Made by a program: the position numbers and the translations under genes. From the NCBI GenBank assembly GCA_020639075.1, contig JACKHI010000001.1, positions 4,526,001 to 4,590,000 on the forward strand: a stretch of DNA of 64,000 bases. Direction: 5' to 3'. This DNA comes from Phycisphaerales bacterium. GTDB lineage: Bacteria; Planctomycetota; Phycisphaerae; UBA1845; UTPLA1. The notes under the pieces are model-generated. The model was not told where the DNA came from, did not search any database, and saw only the letters and a list, made by a program, of their open reading frames with translations. Positions 35,129 to 44,024 of this stretch are shown here, in pieces (within the stretch, counting starts at the first letter, position 1; each line of letters opens with the position of its first letter).

Positions 35129-35593
35129 ATGGCGGCGATAATGGAGCCGGTCCCCCCGGATATTGAAGAGCCGCGCGCCGATGCATTGGAATCGCCGACT
35201 GCTACAGCGGCGCCCGAAGATGCGATTCCGCTCGAGTCGATGACATGGCCCGAGCTCAAGCGCGTAGCCCGCGATTATGACCTGAAGCTGAACGTCAAGA
35301 AGTCGGTGCTGATCCGGCAGATACGCGAGGCGCGAGTCGCCGCGGTTCAGGTTCAAGCGCATCGCGAGACGTTTCACGGCCGAATCGAGGCCATCCTCGA
35401 CGAAGCCCGTCGGCGCGTCGGACAGGCTCGCGAATCGCTTGTCGATTGGTGGAAGGCCGACGAGACCGATCGAGGCGGGCCACAGGCGACCGATTCGAAC
35501 GACGATCGATCGGCGCGGCTCCTGAAGGTCGCGATCTGGGGCGGCGGCCTTCTCGCCGGCGGCGTATTCGCGGTCATCTACGCTCTGATGTGA
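35129..35593 (+). CDS. SAP/Rho-N-like domain membrane protein
   Basis: 154 aa. Residues 36-70 (SMTWPELKRVARDYDLKL, then KKSVLIRQIREAR) look like a SAP or Rho-N helix-extended-loop-helix nucleic-acid-binding motif. A charged coiled stretch follows (residues 70-110). A single membrane segment (WGGGLLAGGVFAVIYALM) closes the protein. A tail-anchored protein with a DNA/RNA-binding head would tether nucleic acid to the membrane; this is inference. Start is ATG after AGGAGAG. Confidence 0.7.
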   Translation: MAAIMEPVPPDIEEPRADALESPTATAAPEDAIPLESMTWPELKRVARDYDLKLNVKKSVLIRQIREARVAAVQVQAHRETFHGRIEAILDEARRRVGQARESLVDWWKADETDRGGPQATDSNDDRSARLLKVAIWGGGLLAGGVFAVIYALM

Positions 35594-35618
35594 TCACGCC
35601 GGCGACGAAGAAAAGCAA

Positions 35619-35677
35619 CGTCGCCGCGTCCGAGGCAAAGGTGCTTACAGGCGCCTTTGGCCAAGGACACGGCGACG
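35619..35677. other. 59-bp imperfect cruciform between convergent genes
   Basis: Outer arms CGTCGCCG/CGGCGACG, middle GTCC/GGAC and inner CAAAGGTGC/GCGCCTTTG around TTACAG. There is no T-run on either strand. It probably ends both converging transcripts by structure. Confidence 0.6.
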
Positions 35678-35732
35678 AGGAAAGTCGCACCGGTTTTTCA
35701 GAGTGATCGCGTGTGCGATCGTGTTCTCCGAA

Positions 35733-37676
35733 CTACTTGGCGTCGGATGATTCGTCGCTGTCGCCTTCGAGCTTCTTCACTTCCGCGGGCGACTTGTAGT
35801 TCTGCACGTTGCGCGTCGTCCAGGCGCTGCCGTCGAACGTCGTGTATCCCGCTTTTGACTTGAAGAAGTTCATCTTGCCGGCGACGGGCAGCAGCTTCGG
35901 CAGGATCTTGGACGCCGCCGTCACGATCTTCTGAGCGGGCGGGGGCATGTTGGGCACGCCGATCTGCAGGAAGCCGATTCCCATGGACAACATCGAAATC
36001 TGCTGCTGAAGCTCCTGGGCCATGTTCGACTGGTTCGTGAAAGTGATGTTGCTGACGGGCCCGTCCGGCATCAATGCCTGTGCCTTCCACGGACCGCTTT
36101 CCTTAATGTTTGCGTGCTTGCCGCGTCCCGTCAGCAGGCAGGTTTTCACGGCCGACGACGAAGAGGAGATGATGAAGTAGCCGTCGGCGCATCCGAAGAC
36201 GGGCGACGCGCCCTGCAGCATCAGCATCGGATGAGAAAGCTGAAGCAACTCCTGCTCCGGGCCTACTTTGACGGGTACGAAGCTGAGACCCTGATCGGGG
36301 CCCACGTTCTGCTTGATGAAGTCGACCAGTCGCTTGATCTGGGCGTCCGCCTTCTTCTCGTCCGTGAGGCGCGTCATGGCGACGGAGTCATTGCCGAGCG
36401 ACACGCTGAAGCTCGTGCCTTCGATCAGGCTGAGAATGTCCTTCTTCACGTCGAGCTTGAACTGTTCCTGCTGCAACCTGTTCCATTCGGCGATCGCATC
36501 CTTGCCGTCGGGAATGTTCTTCTCGATGAAGTTGACGAGATAGTCGTATAGGGCGGCGATGTCGAAGCCTGACGAGACGCTGAACGACGTAGCCTCTCGC
36601 GGTACGTACTTGGCAAAATCGTCGATCGACTTGTTCCCGCCGATGACATTGAAGAGCGGCGAACTCGTTCCGCCGTCGCGAACTGCTGTTCTCGTCTCGG
36701 CGAAAGCGCGATGCCCATCGGTCCACTGGACGGTCGCCATGTAATCGACGATTGAGGCGTCGCTGAGGATCTGGCCGAGGATCTTGCCGACCATTGCCTG
36801 CTCGGACGGCTGGGAATCCGCATTGTCGCCGGCGGGACCGCCCATTTTTTCGATCATCGTCGCCATACCGCGGAACGTGCTCATCATTCGTTCGACGTCG
36901 AAGAAGACGAGGGTATCCTCAGCGGCCGGGAGTTTCGAGAAAGCGGACGCGAATCGCGGCGTCTCCACGATGCGCTTCGCTTCCTTGTCGTCGGAGAGGT
37001 TGGCGAGCGCGTCGGCCAGAATCTTCGGGCTGCCGAACGTGATGATGATGACGTCCTTGCGCAGGCCGACGTTGAATTCCATGAACGGGATTTCGGCAAA
37101 CGACGCCTTGGCGAGCGTCAGGCCGTCCTTGCGGCTTTCCGTCGTGACGACGAGGTTCGGAACGTCAGGCTTCGCCTCGGTGAGTTTCGCCAGCTCCGTC
37201 AGAATGGCGTGAACCGCTTCGTAATTCTTCGACGCCGTTTCCGTGTCCTTCATCCGGCCGAGGACCATGCCTTCGTACATCGGCGGCGCCGACGGTCCGA
37301 GATTCGCGAAGCGGCCTGAGTAGAGCATCTCCTTTTCGAACAACTCGTCCCAGCCGACTTTGCCGCACAATTCCGTGAAGCGCTCCTTCAGCTCTTCAAT
37401 CTCGGCGAGGTTCTCGTCGGGAACCTCTTCCGTGACCATATCCCAAAGGTCTGTGACGATGCCGCTCTCCCAGAAGGCCTGCGAAACGCCGCCCCAATAT
37501 TCTTTGAGAAAGTCACGTTCTGGATTGCCGCGAGCCGCGACTGTGATGAACGCGTCGGCCGGCGCAGCGCGCGAAAGTCCGAACTTCGAGAAGTCCGTTT
37601 CAGCGACGGCGCGGGCGGGAATTGCGGCGGGAATCGCCGCCAGGATCGCGAGGTAGAAAATGCTCTTCTTCATCAT
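35733..37676 (-). CDS. Large exported protein of unknown function (DUF3352-like)
   Basis: 647 aa. Signal peptide (MMKKSIFYLAILAAIPAAIPARAVA). The rest is helical and mixed: two similar halves seem to alternate strands such as DVIIITFGSPKIL and NDSVAMTRL with acidic helices. I associate this layout with planctomycete secreted proteins annotated DUF3352, but I am not certain. It has no catalytic motif I recognise. The end is charged (KKLEGDSDESSDAK). GGGAG lies nine bases upstream of ATG 37676. It stands alone and converges on the SAP-like gene. Confidence 0.75.
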   Translation of the reverse strand: MMKKSIFYLAILAAIPAAIPARAVAETDFSKFGLSRAAPADAFITVAARGNPERDFLKEYWGGVSQAFWESGIVTDLWDMVTEEVPDENLAEIEELKERFTELCGKVGWDELFEKEMLYSGRFANLGPSAPPMYEGMVLGRMKDTETASKNYEAVHAILTELAKLTEAKPDVPNLVVTTESRKDGLTLAKASFAEIPFMEFNVGLRKDVIIITFGSPKILADALANLSDDKEAKRIVETPRFASAFSKLPAAEDTLVFFDVERMMSTFRGMATMIEKMGGPAGDNADSQPSEQAMVGKILGQILSDASIVDYMATVQWTDGHRAFAETRTAVRDGGTSSPLFNVIGGNKSIDDFAKYVPREATSFSVSSGFDIAALYDYLVNFIEKNIPDGKDAIAEWNRLQQEQFKLDVKKDILSLIEGTSFSVSLGNDSVAMTRLTDEKKADAQIKRLVDFIKQNVGPDQGLSFVPVKVGPEQELLQLSHPMLMLQGASPVFGCADGYFIISSSSSAVKTCLLTGRGKHANIKESGPWKAQALMPDGPVSNITFTNQSNMAQELQQQISMLSMGIGFLQIGVPNMPPPAQKIVTAASKILPKLLPVAGKMNFFKSKAGYTTFDGSAWTTRNVQNYKSPAEVKKLEGDSDESSDAK

Positions 37677-37975
37677 GTTTGTTTGCTCCCTGATGGGTTC
37701 GACTCGCGCCCGCGTCACTTCTCGCAACGACGCGATGACTGCGTACTTAGTTCCTGGTCGACGACACTGCCGGGCGTCAGCCAACGCTGACCGCGACAGG
37801 CCCAGTTCATAGAGAACGAACGCGTTGTGATCGGCTCACGCGGCCGATTGCGGCGCTCTCGCCGGCGGTTTCGCAATAACGGAGCGTCCCGTGCGTTTGG
37901 CTCGTCGGCATCGGGGGATATCCTAACGGCATCCTTCCGTAGAGCTACGTGAACCAAGATTCGAGGAGAATTCCG

Positions 37976-39079
37976 ATGAAACGAGCACTGACAGTACTAA
38001 TGGGGGCCGCCGTCCTGGCATTGACGGCGAATCGCGCCCACGCCGTGGCCTACGGTCCGGCGCAGCCTGGCGAGAAGGGCGGCGGATTCGCGAGATGGGA
38101 CGCCAATGACGACGGTGTAATCGACAAGGCCGAGTTTCAGGCCATGCGGAAGGCGCTGAAGAAGCAGCATCGTGAGGATGGCGACAAGCCGAAGGCCAGG
38201 CGGGATGCCAAGGCCCGCAGAGGTCCCGGCGACAAGCGACCTGATGGACCGCCGCTTCGCGGACCGAAAGCAGACGGCGGTGATCATCCATTTCCGGGAC
38301 CTCAGGGACCCGCCATGGGTGAGTTCGACGACGATGGTCCACGCGCGATGGACCGGCCAAGTCGCCGTGGTCGCGGAATGCAGCGCGGCGGACGTGACGG
38401 CATGCGGCCTCGTCCGGGCATGCAACGCGGCGCAGGCCGAGGATTCGCCGAAAGGCGGGGCGGCGACGGCTGTCCCGAATGCGGTTGCAAATGCCCGTGC
38501 TGCCGTGGCAAAGGACAAGGTCGCGGAATGCCGGGTCCGAGAGGGCCGATGGGCCCCGAATTCGGCGCGATGGGCCCCGCGCACGGCGGCCATGGTTTTG
38601 GGCCGGGCCCCATGCATGGCTTCAGTCCGCATGGCGACATGATGCCGGGGCCGGGCGGCTGCCCGTTCCTTGAGCAGCATCGCAATGCACGTGGACGCGA
38701 GTTTGGAATGATGCGACCGGGCGGGCGCGGCGTTTGGCGTCAGTTCGCGATGCGTGCGCGGCGGCTCGGCCAGCGTGCTCGCGCGATGGGTCCGCGGATG
38801 TTCGATCGATTCGATGAAAACAATGACAACTTCATCACACCGGATGAATTCCCCGGTCGGCCCGAACGGTTCGATCGATGGGATGCCGATGATGACGGTC
38901 GCATCGAGAAGGGAGAAATCAGGCGACACGCGAAGCGCAATCGCGATGACGGCGCGAAGGGCGATCGCATGAAGCGCGGCGGCCGCGGTCGCGGCGGACC
39001 GCGAGATGCGGACAGGGACGATGACGACGCGCCGCGGCGACCGCGCGGTCCGCGCACGGACAAGACGCGCGCCATCTGA
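37976..39079 (+). CDS. Secreted EF-hand protein with Gly/Arg/Met-rich middle and Cys cluster
   Basis: 367 aa. Signal peptide MKRALTVLMGAAVLALTANRAHA. An EF-hand loop occurs near residues 42-60 (DANDDGVIDKAEF) and two more near 285-330 (DENNDNFITPDEF and DADDDGRIEKGEI). Between them lies a low-complexity region rich in Gly, Arg, Pro, Met and His, and a compact cluster GCPECGCKCPCC that could bind metal. The C-terminus is Arg/Asp-rich. It is probably a calcium-binding envelope protein. GAGGAG precedes ATG 37976, and a strong terminator follows. Confidence 0.82.
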   Translation: MKRALTVLMGAAVLALTANRAHAVAYGPAQPGEKGGGFARWDANDDGVIDKAEFQAMRKALKKQHREDGDKPKARRDAKARRGPGDKRPDGPPLRGPKADGGDHPFPGPQGPAMGEFDDDGPRAMDRPSRRGRGMQRGGRDGMRPRPGMQRGAGRGFAERRGGDGCPECGCKCPCCRGKGQGRGMPGPRGPMGPEFGAMGPAHGGHGFGPGPMHGFSPHGDMMPGPGGCPFLEQHRNARGREFGMMRPGGRGVWRQFAMRARRLGQRARAMGPRMFDRFDENNDNFITPDEFPGRPERFDRWDADDDGRIEKGEIRRHAKRNRDDGAKGDRMKRGGRGRGGPRDADRDDDDAPRRPRGPRTDKTRAI

Positions 39080-39123
39080 TCGCAGCAGCGCACATAGAAT
39101 CAACGCAACGACACATCATGGCG

Positions 39124-39167
39124 AGCGGCGGTTGCCCAAGGCGAGTTGGGCGGCCGCCGCTTTTTTT
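39124..39167 (+). terminator. Rho-independent terminator after the EF-hand gene
   Basis: 16-bp stem AGCGGCGGTTGCCCAA / TTGGGCGGCCGCCGCT with loop GGCGAG, then seven T. Confidence 0.93.
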
Positions 39168-39270
39168 CTTTCGCGGAATCACGGGCCTCGCGCGACGGCC
39201 ATCGACGCCAATCTCGGATTCGCGATTGTGCTGTTGAAGATTCGTCGCCCCTCGGTCAGGATCCGCGTTC

Positions 39271-40923
39271 ATGAATACTCGAATCGCGATCAATCCGGCT
39301 ATTCGCCTGGGAGCAGTGGCGTGTTTTACCCTCGGAGTCTCTTGCGGCGCCGGCAATGATCGCGTGATTGACGGAGTGACGGAAGCGTCGCCGAGTCCCG
39401 CGCGGCTCGGCGGCTCGATCGCCGTGATCCCGGCACCGATGAAGCTCGAAGCCAACGGTCAATGGCATGCCATTGCGCCCGATGTCGTGATCACGTGCGA
39501 TGACGAATATCGGCAGATCGCCAGTACCATCCGCGAGTTCATTGAACAGCGGACCGGCAAGTTGCCTGTTGTTCAACGACGCGACGCAGGCGAACCTTCG
39601 GGTCGAATACACATCACGTCGCGTGGGGCGAATGACCTCGGGGTCGAGGGCTACGCACTCTCCGTCCGCCGGGGACATGTCGAACTGCGAGCTCGCACAG
39701 TCCACGGCGCTTTCAACGGCTGGCAGACGCTGCGACAGTTGATTGAGCAGGGCGAACTTGTTGAGGGCGAATCGATTCAATCGCTCCGCGTGCCGGAATG
39801 TGAGATTGTTGACAAGCCGCGCTACGCCTGGCGCGGCATGCACCTCGACGTCAGCCGGCACTTCTTCCCCGTCGAGTTCATCAAGCGATACATCGATCTA
39901 CTCGCCTATCACAAGTTCAACGTGTTCCACTGGCATCTGACGGACGACCAGGGCTGGCGGATTGAGATCAGGAAGTACCCGAGCCTGACTGCCGTCGGCG
40001 CCTGGCGCGACGAATTTTCAGGTCGCTACGGCGGCTACTACACGCAGGAGGAGATTCGTGACGTCGTGCAATACGCCGCCGAACGATTCGTGACGATTGT
40101 GCCCGAGATCGAGATGCCGGGGCACGCGCTGGCGGCGCTGGCGTCCTATCCGGCAATCTCCTGCAAGGGCGGTCCCTTCGACGTGCCGACGACATGGGGT
40201 GTGTTTGACGACGTGTACTGCGCGGGGAATGACGAGACGTTTGTGTTTATCGATAACGTGCTCGCGGAAGTGTGCGCGCTCTTTCCGGGGGAGTACATCC
40301 ACATCGGCGGCGACGAGTGTCCGAAATCGCGATGGAAGGATTGCGAAAAATGCCAGGCGCGAATCACGAAGGAGAAGCTCTCCGACGAGAGCGCACTGCA
40401 GAGCTGGTTCATGCATCGCATTGAGGCGATGCTCGCAGCGCGCGGAAAGCGGATGATCGGATGGGATGAAATCCTGGAGGGCGGCCTCGCGCCGAAGGCG
40501 AGCGTCATGTCCTGGCGTGGCATGGAGGGCGGCATCGCGGCGGCCAACGAGGGCCATGATGTCGTGATGTCGCCGACGAGTCACTGCTACTTCGACTATC
40601 GCCAGTCGCATCTGCCAGGAGAAAGAGGCCCCATCTGGTCGCCCGTGTTGAATACCGAAAGGGTATACGGATTCGAACCGATGCCCGAGTCGCTGAAGGC
40701 ATCACGCCGCAAACACATCCTCGGCGCCCAGGGTAACGTCTGGACGGAATGGCTGAAGGCGCCGGCGGATGTGGAGTACATGGCCTTCCCGAGGGCGTGC
40801 GCGCTATCGGAAGTTGCCTGGTCTTATGCGACTGGGCGCGATTGGGGAGCGTTTCGCTCCCGACTTGATGTTCACCTGAAGCGACTGAAGGCGATGGACG
40901 TCAACTATCGACCGCTCGATTGA
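39271..40923 (+). CDS. GH20 beta-N-acetylhexosaminidase lipoprotein
   Basis: 550 aa. The N-terminal signal ends in a lipobox-like LGVSC (Cys25), so it may be membrane-anchored. Residues 45-175 are the GH20 N-terminal alpha/beta domain. The TIM barrel begins RYAWRGMHLDVSRHFFP, with FHWHLTDDQGWR, and the catalytic Asp348-Glu349 pair in HIGGDEC. Later WDEILEGG and GAQGNVWTEW complete the active site. It releases GlcNAc or GalNAc from glycans or chitin fragments using substrate-assisted catalysis. It is monocistronic and converges on the macro-domain gene. Confidence 0.94.
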   Translation: MNTRIAINPAIRLGAVACFTLGVSCGAGNDRVIDGVTEASPSPARLGGSIAVIPAPMKLEANGQWHAIAPDVVITCDDEYRQIASTIREFIEQRTGKLPVVQRRDAGEPSGRIHITSRGANDLGVEGYALSVRRGHVELRARTVHGAFNGWQTLRQLIEQGELVEGESIQSLRVPECEIVDKPRYAWRGMHLDVSRHFFPVEFIKRYIDLLAYHKFNVFHWHLTDDQGWRIEIRKYPSLTAVGAWRDEFSGRYGGYYTQEEIRDVVQYAAERFVTIVPEIEMPGHALAALASYPAISCKGGPFDVPTTWGVFDDVYCAGNDETFVFIDNVLAEVCALFPGEYIHIGGDECPKSRWKDCEKCQARITKEKLSDESALQSWFMHRIEAMLAARGKRMIGWDEILEGGLAPKASVMSWRGMEGGIAAANEGHDVVMSPTSHCYFDYRQSHLPGERGPIWSPVLNTERVYGFEPMPESLKASRRKHILGAQGNVWTEWLKAPADVEYMAFPRACALSEVAWSYATGRDWGAFRSRLDVHLKRLKAMDVNYRPLD

Positions 40924-40931
40924 TGAACGTA

Positions 40932-41570
40932 TCATTCGCGCTGGAGGTCGCGAATTCGTGATGCATACATTTGTTGATGCCGCCTTTGCGCCTCAGGCCA
41001 ATTGGCGGGGAATCGTGGCTTGTGATGCAGGACATCGTCAATCGCAGCCCGAACCTGATTGGCGCACGTGTTCGGTCCGATGCGTCCGACGCCCGTGCCC
41101 AATCCGGGAAACGCAACCGATTTGACGACGTCTCGTATCGGCGTGTCTTCGAGCGGTCCGGCAGTGAATTTGCCGTATTGAATCAACAAGAGGACAGCCC
41201 GTGCCGCCAAGTAGGGGTTGACGGAGTCGTTGAGAATCATCGGCACGCGCATTGTTGGCGCCGCGATGACATAAGGAATCTGCTCGACGTTCGTTTCGAC
41301 AATCTCCGCCGCGCCAACGAGCAATTCGCCGTGGTGCTTCTCGCGAATCAGTGCCTGCAACCGCTCCTGCACGCCCCAACCGAAGCGCTGCGAATAGAGC
41401 ATGTCGATGCCGCCGTCCATGAACCCGAAGCTGTTGGCCGGGCTGACGACGGCGTCACAACCGCTGTCGAAGATGGAGCCCTCGTGAACGCGAACGAATT
41501 CGAGGTCGCCGCAGTAGCGTGTCCAGGCCTCAGTCAATGGCGGCTCGATGGAAGTGAGGACGATGTTCAT
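40932..41570 (-). CDS. Macro-domain protein (ADP-ribose binding/processing)
   Basis: 212 aa. Macro-domain motifs: DAVVSPANSFGFMDGGIDMLYSQ (NAANxxxxxGGG-like, here SPANSFGFMDGG) and VAFPGLGTGVGRIGP near the C-terminus. The variant with PANSFGFMDGGID is common in phage- and bacterial stand-alone macro proteins. Probable roles are ADP-ribose hydrolysis or sensing. GGAG lies eight bases before ATG 41570. It has no obvious partner gene. Confidence 0.85.
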   Translation of the reverse strand: MNIVLTSIEPPLTEAWTRYCGDLEFVRVHEGSIFDSGCDAVVSPANSFGFMDGGIDMLYSQRFGWGVQERLQALIREKHHGELLVGAAEIVETNVEQIPYVIAAPTMRVPMILNDSVNPYLAARAVLLLIQYGKFTAGPLEDTPIRDVVKSVAFPGLGTGVGRIGPNTCANQVRAAIDDVLHHKPRFPANWPEAQRRHQQMYASRIRDLQRE

Positions 41571-41762
41571 CAGACTATCTCCGGCGAAATGCGCGTCGTC
41601 GTACGATCGATCAACGCCCATTCTAGCTGAAGTCGGCGCCTCGATACAGGCATCGCTCGTGGAACCGGTATGGCTGCCGGGCCTGATTGGCGCGGATTCC
41701 TTGAATACCGAATGACTGGCTCGATTGAGAATCTTCCCAAGCCGGCAGGCGTCGTCGACGCC

Positions 41763-42542
41763 TCAATTCGGCAGTAGCACGTCATCCTCTTCCTCACTGA
41801 AGAATCGCATATGCGTATCGATTGTCCCCTCCGTGACACGGACGTCGCCGTTCACTTCGTTTCCGCCCTCATCTTCGAATTCGTTGTGATGGTACATGTT
41901 GGGATCGCTCTGATCCCAGATGTGGTTGTGCTTCGTGAATTCGCCGTGCCCGTCGGTCCACAGCAGACACATTCCCTTGCCCTGCCAGTTGGCGGAATAC
42001 GTGCGCCCCGTCGTGTAATCCGCTCGATCACCAAGAAACACCTTGATGCGTCCCCTGTTTTCCTTCTTGACATCATTGTCGTAAGCGTACGAACAATGCC
42101 ATTCGATCTGGTTGATGTTCGCCGGCGTAACGGCCGTGCTCTCGACGACTTCGACGTCGTTCAATTCAACAAGAACGGGTCGGCCATCATCGGAAATGAT
42201 GTGTGGCGCCGTGTCCTGCGTGTTCGGATTCACATAGAACTTCGCCGGAAATGAGTCGCGTCGCGCGAGCAGGCTGAGTCCGAGGAAGGCCTTCTCTTCG
42301 TGACTGCTCATCGCAGGCAGGCGATCGTCATTGTCCTGCATGTAGGCCTGCATGCTCTGGCCGAGACCGCGCAGGTGCGCAAGGGTCACCGACCGCCGTC
42401 CCGATACGCGGGCTTGCGAAAGCGCTGGGAGAAGCACCGCGATCAGGACGGCGATGATGGCGATGACGATGAGGAGTTCGATTAGTGTGAACGCAATGTG
42501 TCGTGAGTTCTTCATGCGGCAAAGTTCCATTTCAATCGTCAT
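41763..42542 (-). CDS. Pseudopilin-like prepilin protein (type II secretion/IV pilus type)
   Basis: 259 aa with a class III prepilin signal (HIAFTLIELLIVIAIIAVLI) at residues 15-34. The body has WTDGHGEF, the H-x-x-DG-like planctomycete pattern, and ends in acidic EEEDDVLLPN. Such solo pseudopilins are greatly expanded in Planctomycetes, where most have no assigned role. ATG 42542 overlaps the stop of the dockerin gene as ATGA and suggests coupling; Met at 42515 gives a shorter leader and is the alternative. It belongs to a same-strand group reaching back to 44735. Confidence 0.85.
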   Translation of the reverse strand: MTIEMELCRMKNSRHIAFTLIELLIVIAIIAVLIAVLLPALSQARVSGRRSVTLAHLRGLGQSMQAYMQDNDDRLPAMSSHEEKAFLGLSLLARRDSFPAKFYVNPNTQDTAPHIISDDGRPVLVELNDVEVVESTAVTPANINQIEWHCSYAYDNDVKKENRGRIKVFLGDRADYTTGRTYSANWQGKGMCLLWTDGHGEFTKHNHIWDQSDPNMYHHNEFEDEGGNEVNGDVRVTEGTIDTHMRFFSEEEDDVLLPN

Positions 42543-43261
42543 TCACTGACAAGCAGCATCGCGACGAATCGTTGCAAGTCGAGTCCGTCGATCGCTCGAT
42601 CAAGATTCAGGTCCGCCGCCGCCCATTGCTCGCGCGTTGCGAGCGTGTCGTCGAAGAGCAGGGCGATGAAATCCGGGATATCGAGCGTGTCGACCACGTC
42701 GTCGCCGTTCACGTCGCCCGGCAGAACATCGACGTTGGTGAACTTCAGCGTGATATCGTTGGATGGCGTGTATCCTGTCGATCCCGTGTCCAAGAGTCGG
42801 AAAGTCGCCTCCCAGAGATACTCGTCCGGGTCAAACTGCGGATCGTTGATATTGATATTCCACGTCAAGTGCGTATGGAGGTTCGATGTGCCGAGCAATG
42901 TCTGCTCGCCAGGCATATCCAGAAGGTTGAACGATGTGTCCACGGCACGAAACGCCGGATCAAACGCCACGACTTCGAAGCGAATCTGCGCGCCGGCCGC
43001 GAGCGAAAAGAGATCGTTGTCCGGGTCGTCCGTGATCACGCGATCGAAGCCCGGATCGTTGTCCGACCAACCGGGGAAGAGACCTGACGAGGGCGCGAGG
43101 TACTTTCCGATGCCTTCATCGGCGAAGCCGCCGACATCCAGCTGACCGGCGGCCGTTCGTCCGACCCAGACATCGCCGATGTGCTGCGCGCCGGCATTCT
43201 TGATCGACAGCGTAATTCCGAAGAGGATCGCGAGTGTGCAAATGCGTCGTGAGTTCATCAT
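42539..43261 (-). CDS. Secreted dockerin protein, paralog of the PEP-CTERM protein upstream
   Basis: 240 aa. Signal peptide (ICTLAILFGITLSIKNAGA). The core beta domain (residues 25-170) shares AAGQLDVGG, GWSDNDPGFD, LAAGAQIRFEVVAFD and DTGSTGYTPSNDITLKF with the adjacent PEP-CTERM protein. The C-terminus is a type I dockerin: GDVNGDDVVDTLDI and ADLNLDRAIDGLDL. The same core therefore appears with two different anchoring signals in neighbouring genes. ATG 43261 follows GGGAGAAT. The stop overlaps the next pseudopilin. Confidence 0.88.
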   Translation of the reverse strand: MMNSRRICTLAILFGITLSIKNAGAQHIGDVWVGRTAAGQLDVGGFADEGIGKYLAPSSGLFPGWSDNDPGFDRVITDDPDNDLFSLAAGAQIRFEVVAFDPAFRAVDTSFNLLDMPGEQTLLGTSNLHTHLTWNININDPQFDPDEYLWEATFRLLDTGSTGYTPSNDITLKFTNVDVLPGDVNGDDVVDTLDIPDFIALLFDDTLATREQWAAADLNLDRAIDGLDLQRFVAMLLVSE

Positions 43262-43286
43262 GATTTTCTTATTCTCCCGGCGAAAG

Positions 43287-43319
43287 CCCGGGCAGCGCCG
43301 CATGTCGGCGCCACCCGGG
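43287..43319 (-). terminator. Hairpin between PEP-CTERM and dockerin genes (attenuator-like)
   Basis: CCCGGG and TGGCGCCG arms pair with CGGCGCTG and CCCGGG (14 pairs, two G-T) around ACATG. The minus-strand tail is only CTTTCGCC. It may reduce read-through into the dockerin gene. Confidence 0.5.
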
Positions 43320-43353
43320 AGAATTATCCAATCCCATTCATCAATGCCGTGCG

Positions 43354-43968
43354 CTACGACGCGCGGCGATGGCGGCGAAGCATCAAAGTCATGCCGGCCA
43401 ATGCGAGAATCGACAGCGACGACGGCTCCGGCACAGGCACGAACGACAGCGTGAACGGATCACTCGCCGCGTAGCCGGTTGAACCGACGTCGATCAACCG
43501 ACCGGTCGCGTTCCACTGCGTCTGCAGCGGATCGAAGCCGCTGTCGCTCGAGTCGATCTGCCAGAACGGATGCTCGTCGAAATCGGGACCGCCGAGCGCG
43601 AAGAACTCGCCCGGCGCCGCGAACGTCGAGGCAAATCCCTGAGTCCAACCTTGGAATGCACCGTCAAAGTTGATCACCTCGAAGCGCACATCCGCGCCGG
43701 CGCCGAGAACGAAAAAGTCCTCGGCTGGTTCGTCGTCGGCGAGGTTGAAAAAGCCCGGATCAGCGACGCCCCAGCCGCTGAGGAAACCGCCGCTGATTTC
43801 CGGTAATTCGATCAGCTCGGAGAAATTGAATTCGACGGCGAGCTGACCCGCACCCGAGACGCCGACGACGAGATCCTCATCGGCGTGATTGTGGCCGCCG
43901 CCGGCGAAGGCGGCATTTGATGCAAACAAGAGAGACAGTCCCAGTACAGAGAGTTGAATGGATTTCAT
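43354..43968 (-). CDS. PEP-CTERM sorting-signal protein
   Basis: 204 aa. Signal peptide MKSIQLSVLGLSLLFASNAAFA, then a His/Asp segment GGGHNHADED, the beta core homologous to the neighbouring dockerin protein, and a C-terminal PEP-CTERM: VPEPSS, hydrophobic SILALAGMTLML and basic RRHRR. PEP-CTERM proteins are processed by an exosortase (not in this window) and usually go to the surface or extracellular matrix. It lies 56 bases downstream of a pseudopilin gene and is probably co-transcribed with it. Confidence 0.92.
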   Translation of the reverse strand: MKSIQLSVLGLSLLFASNAAFAGGGHNHADEDLVVGVSGAGQLAVEFNFSELIELPEISGGFLSGWGVADPGFFNLADDEPAEDFFVLGAGADVRFEVINFDGAFQGWTQGFASTFAAPGEFFALGGPDFDEHPFWQIDSSDSGFDPLQTQWNATGRLIDVGSTGYAASDPFTLSFVPVPEPSSLSILALAGMTLMLRRHRRAS

Positions 43969-44024
43969 TTGAAGCTCCTTTCCGGAGTATTAATGTTGAT
44001 GTCATAGCGCGACGATCGATCGAA

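Noticed and set aside
37997..39103. Minus-strand 368-aa ORF over the EF-hand gene
   Set aside because: The plus strand has a signal peptide, EF-hand loops, SD site and terminator; the minus frame is a shadow.
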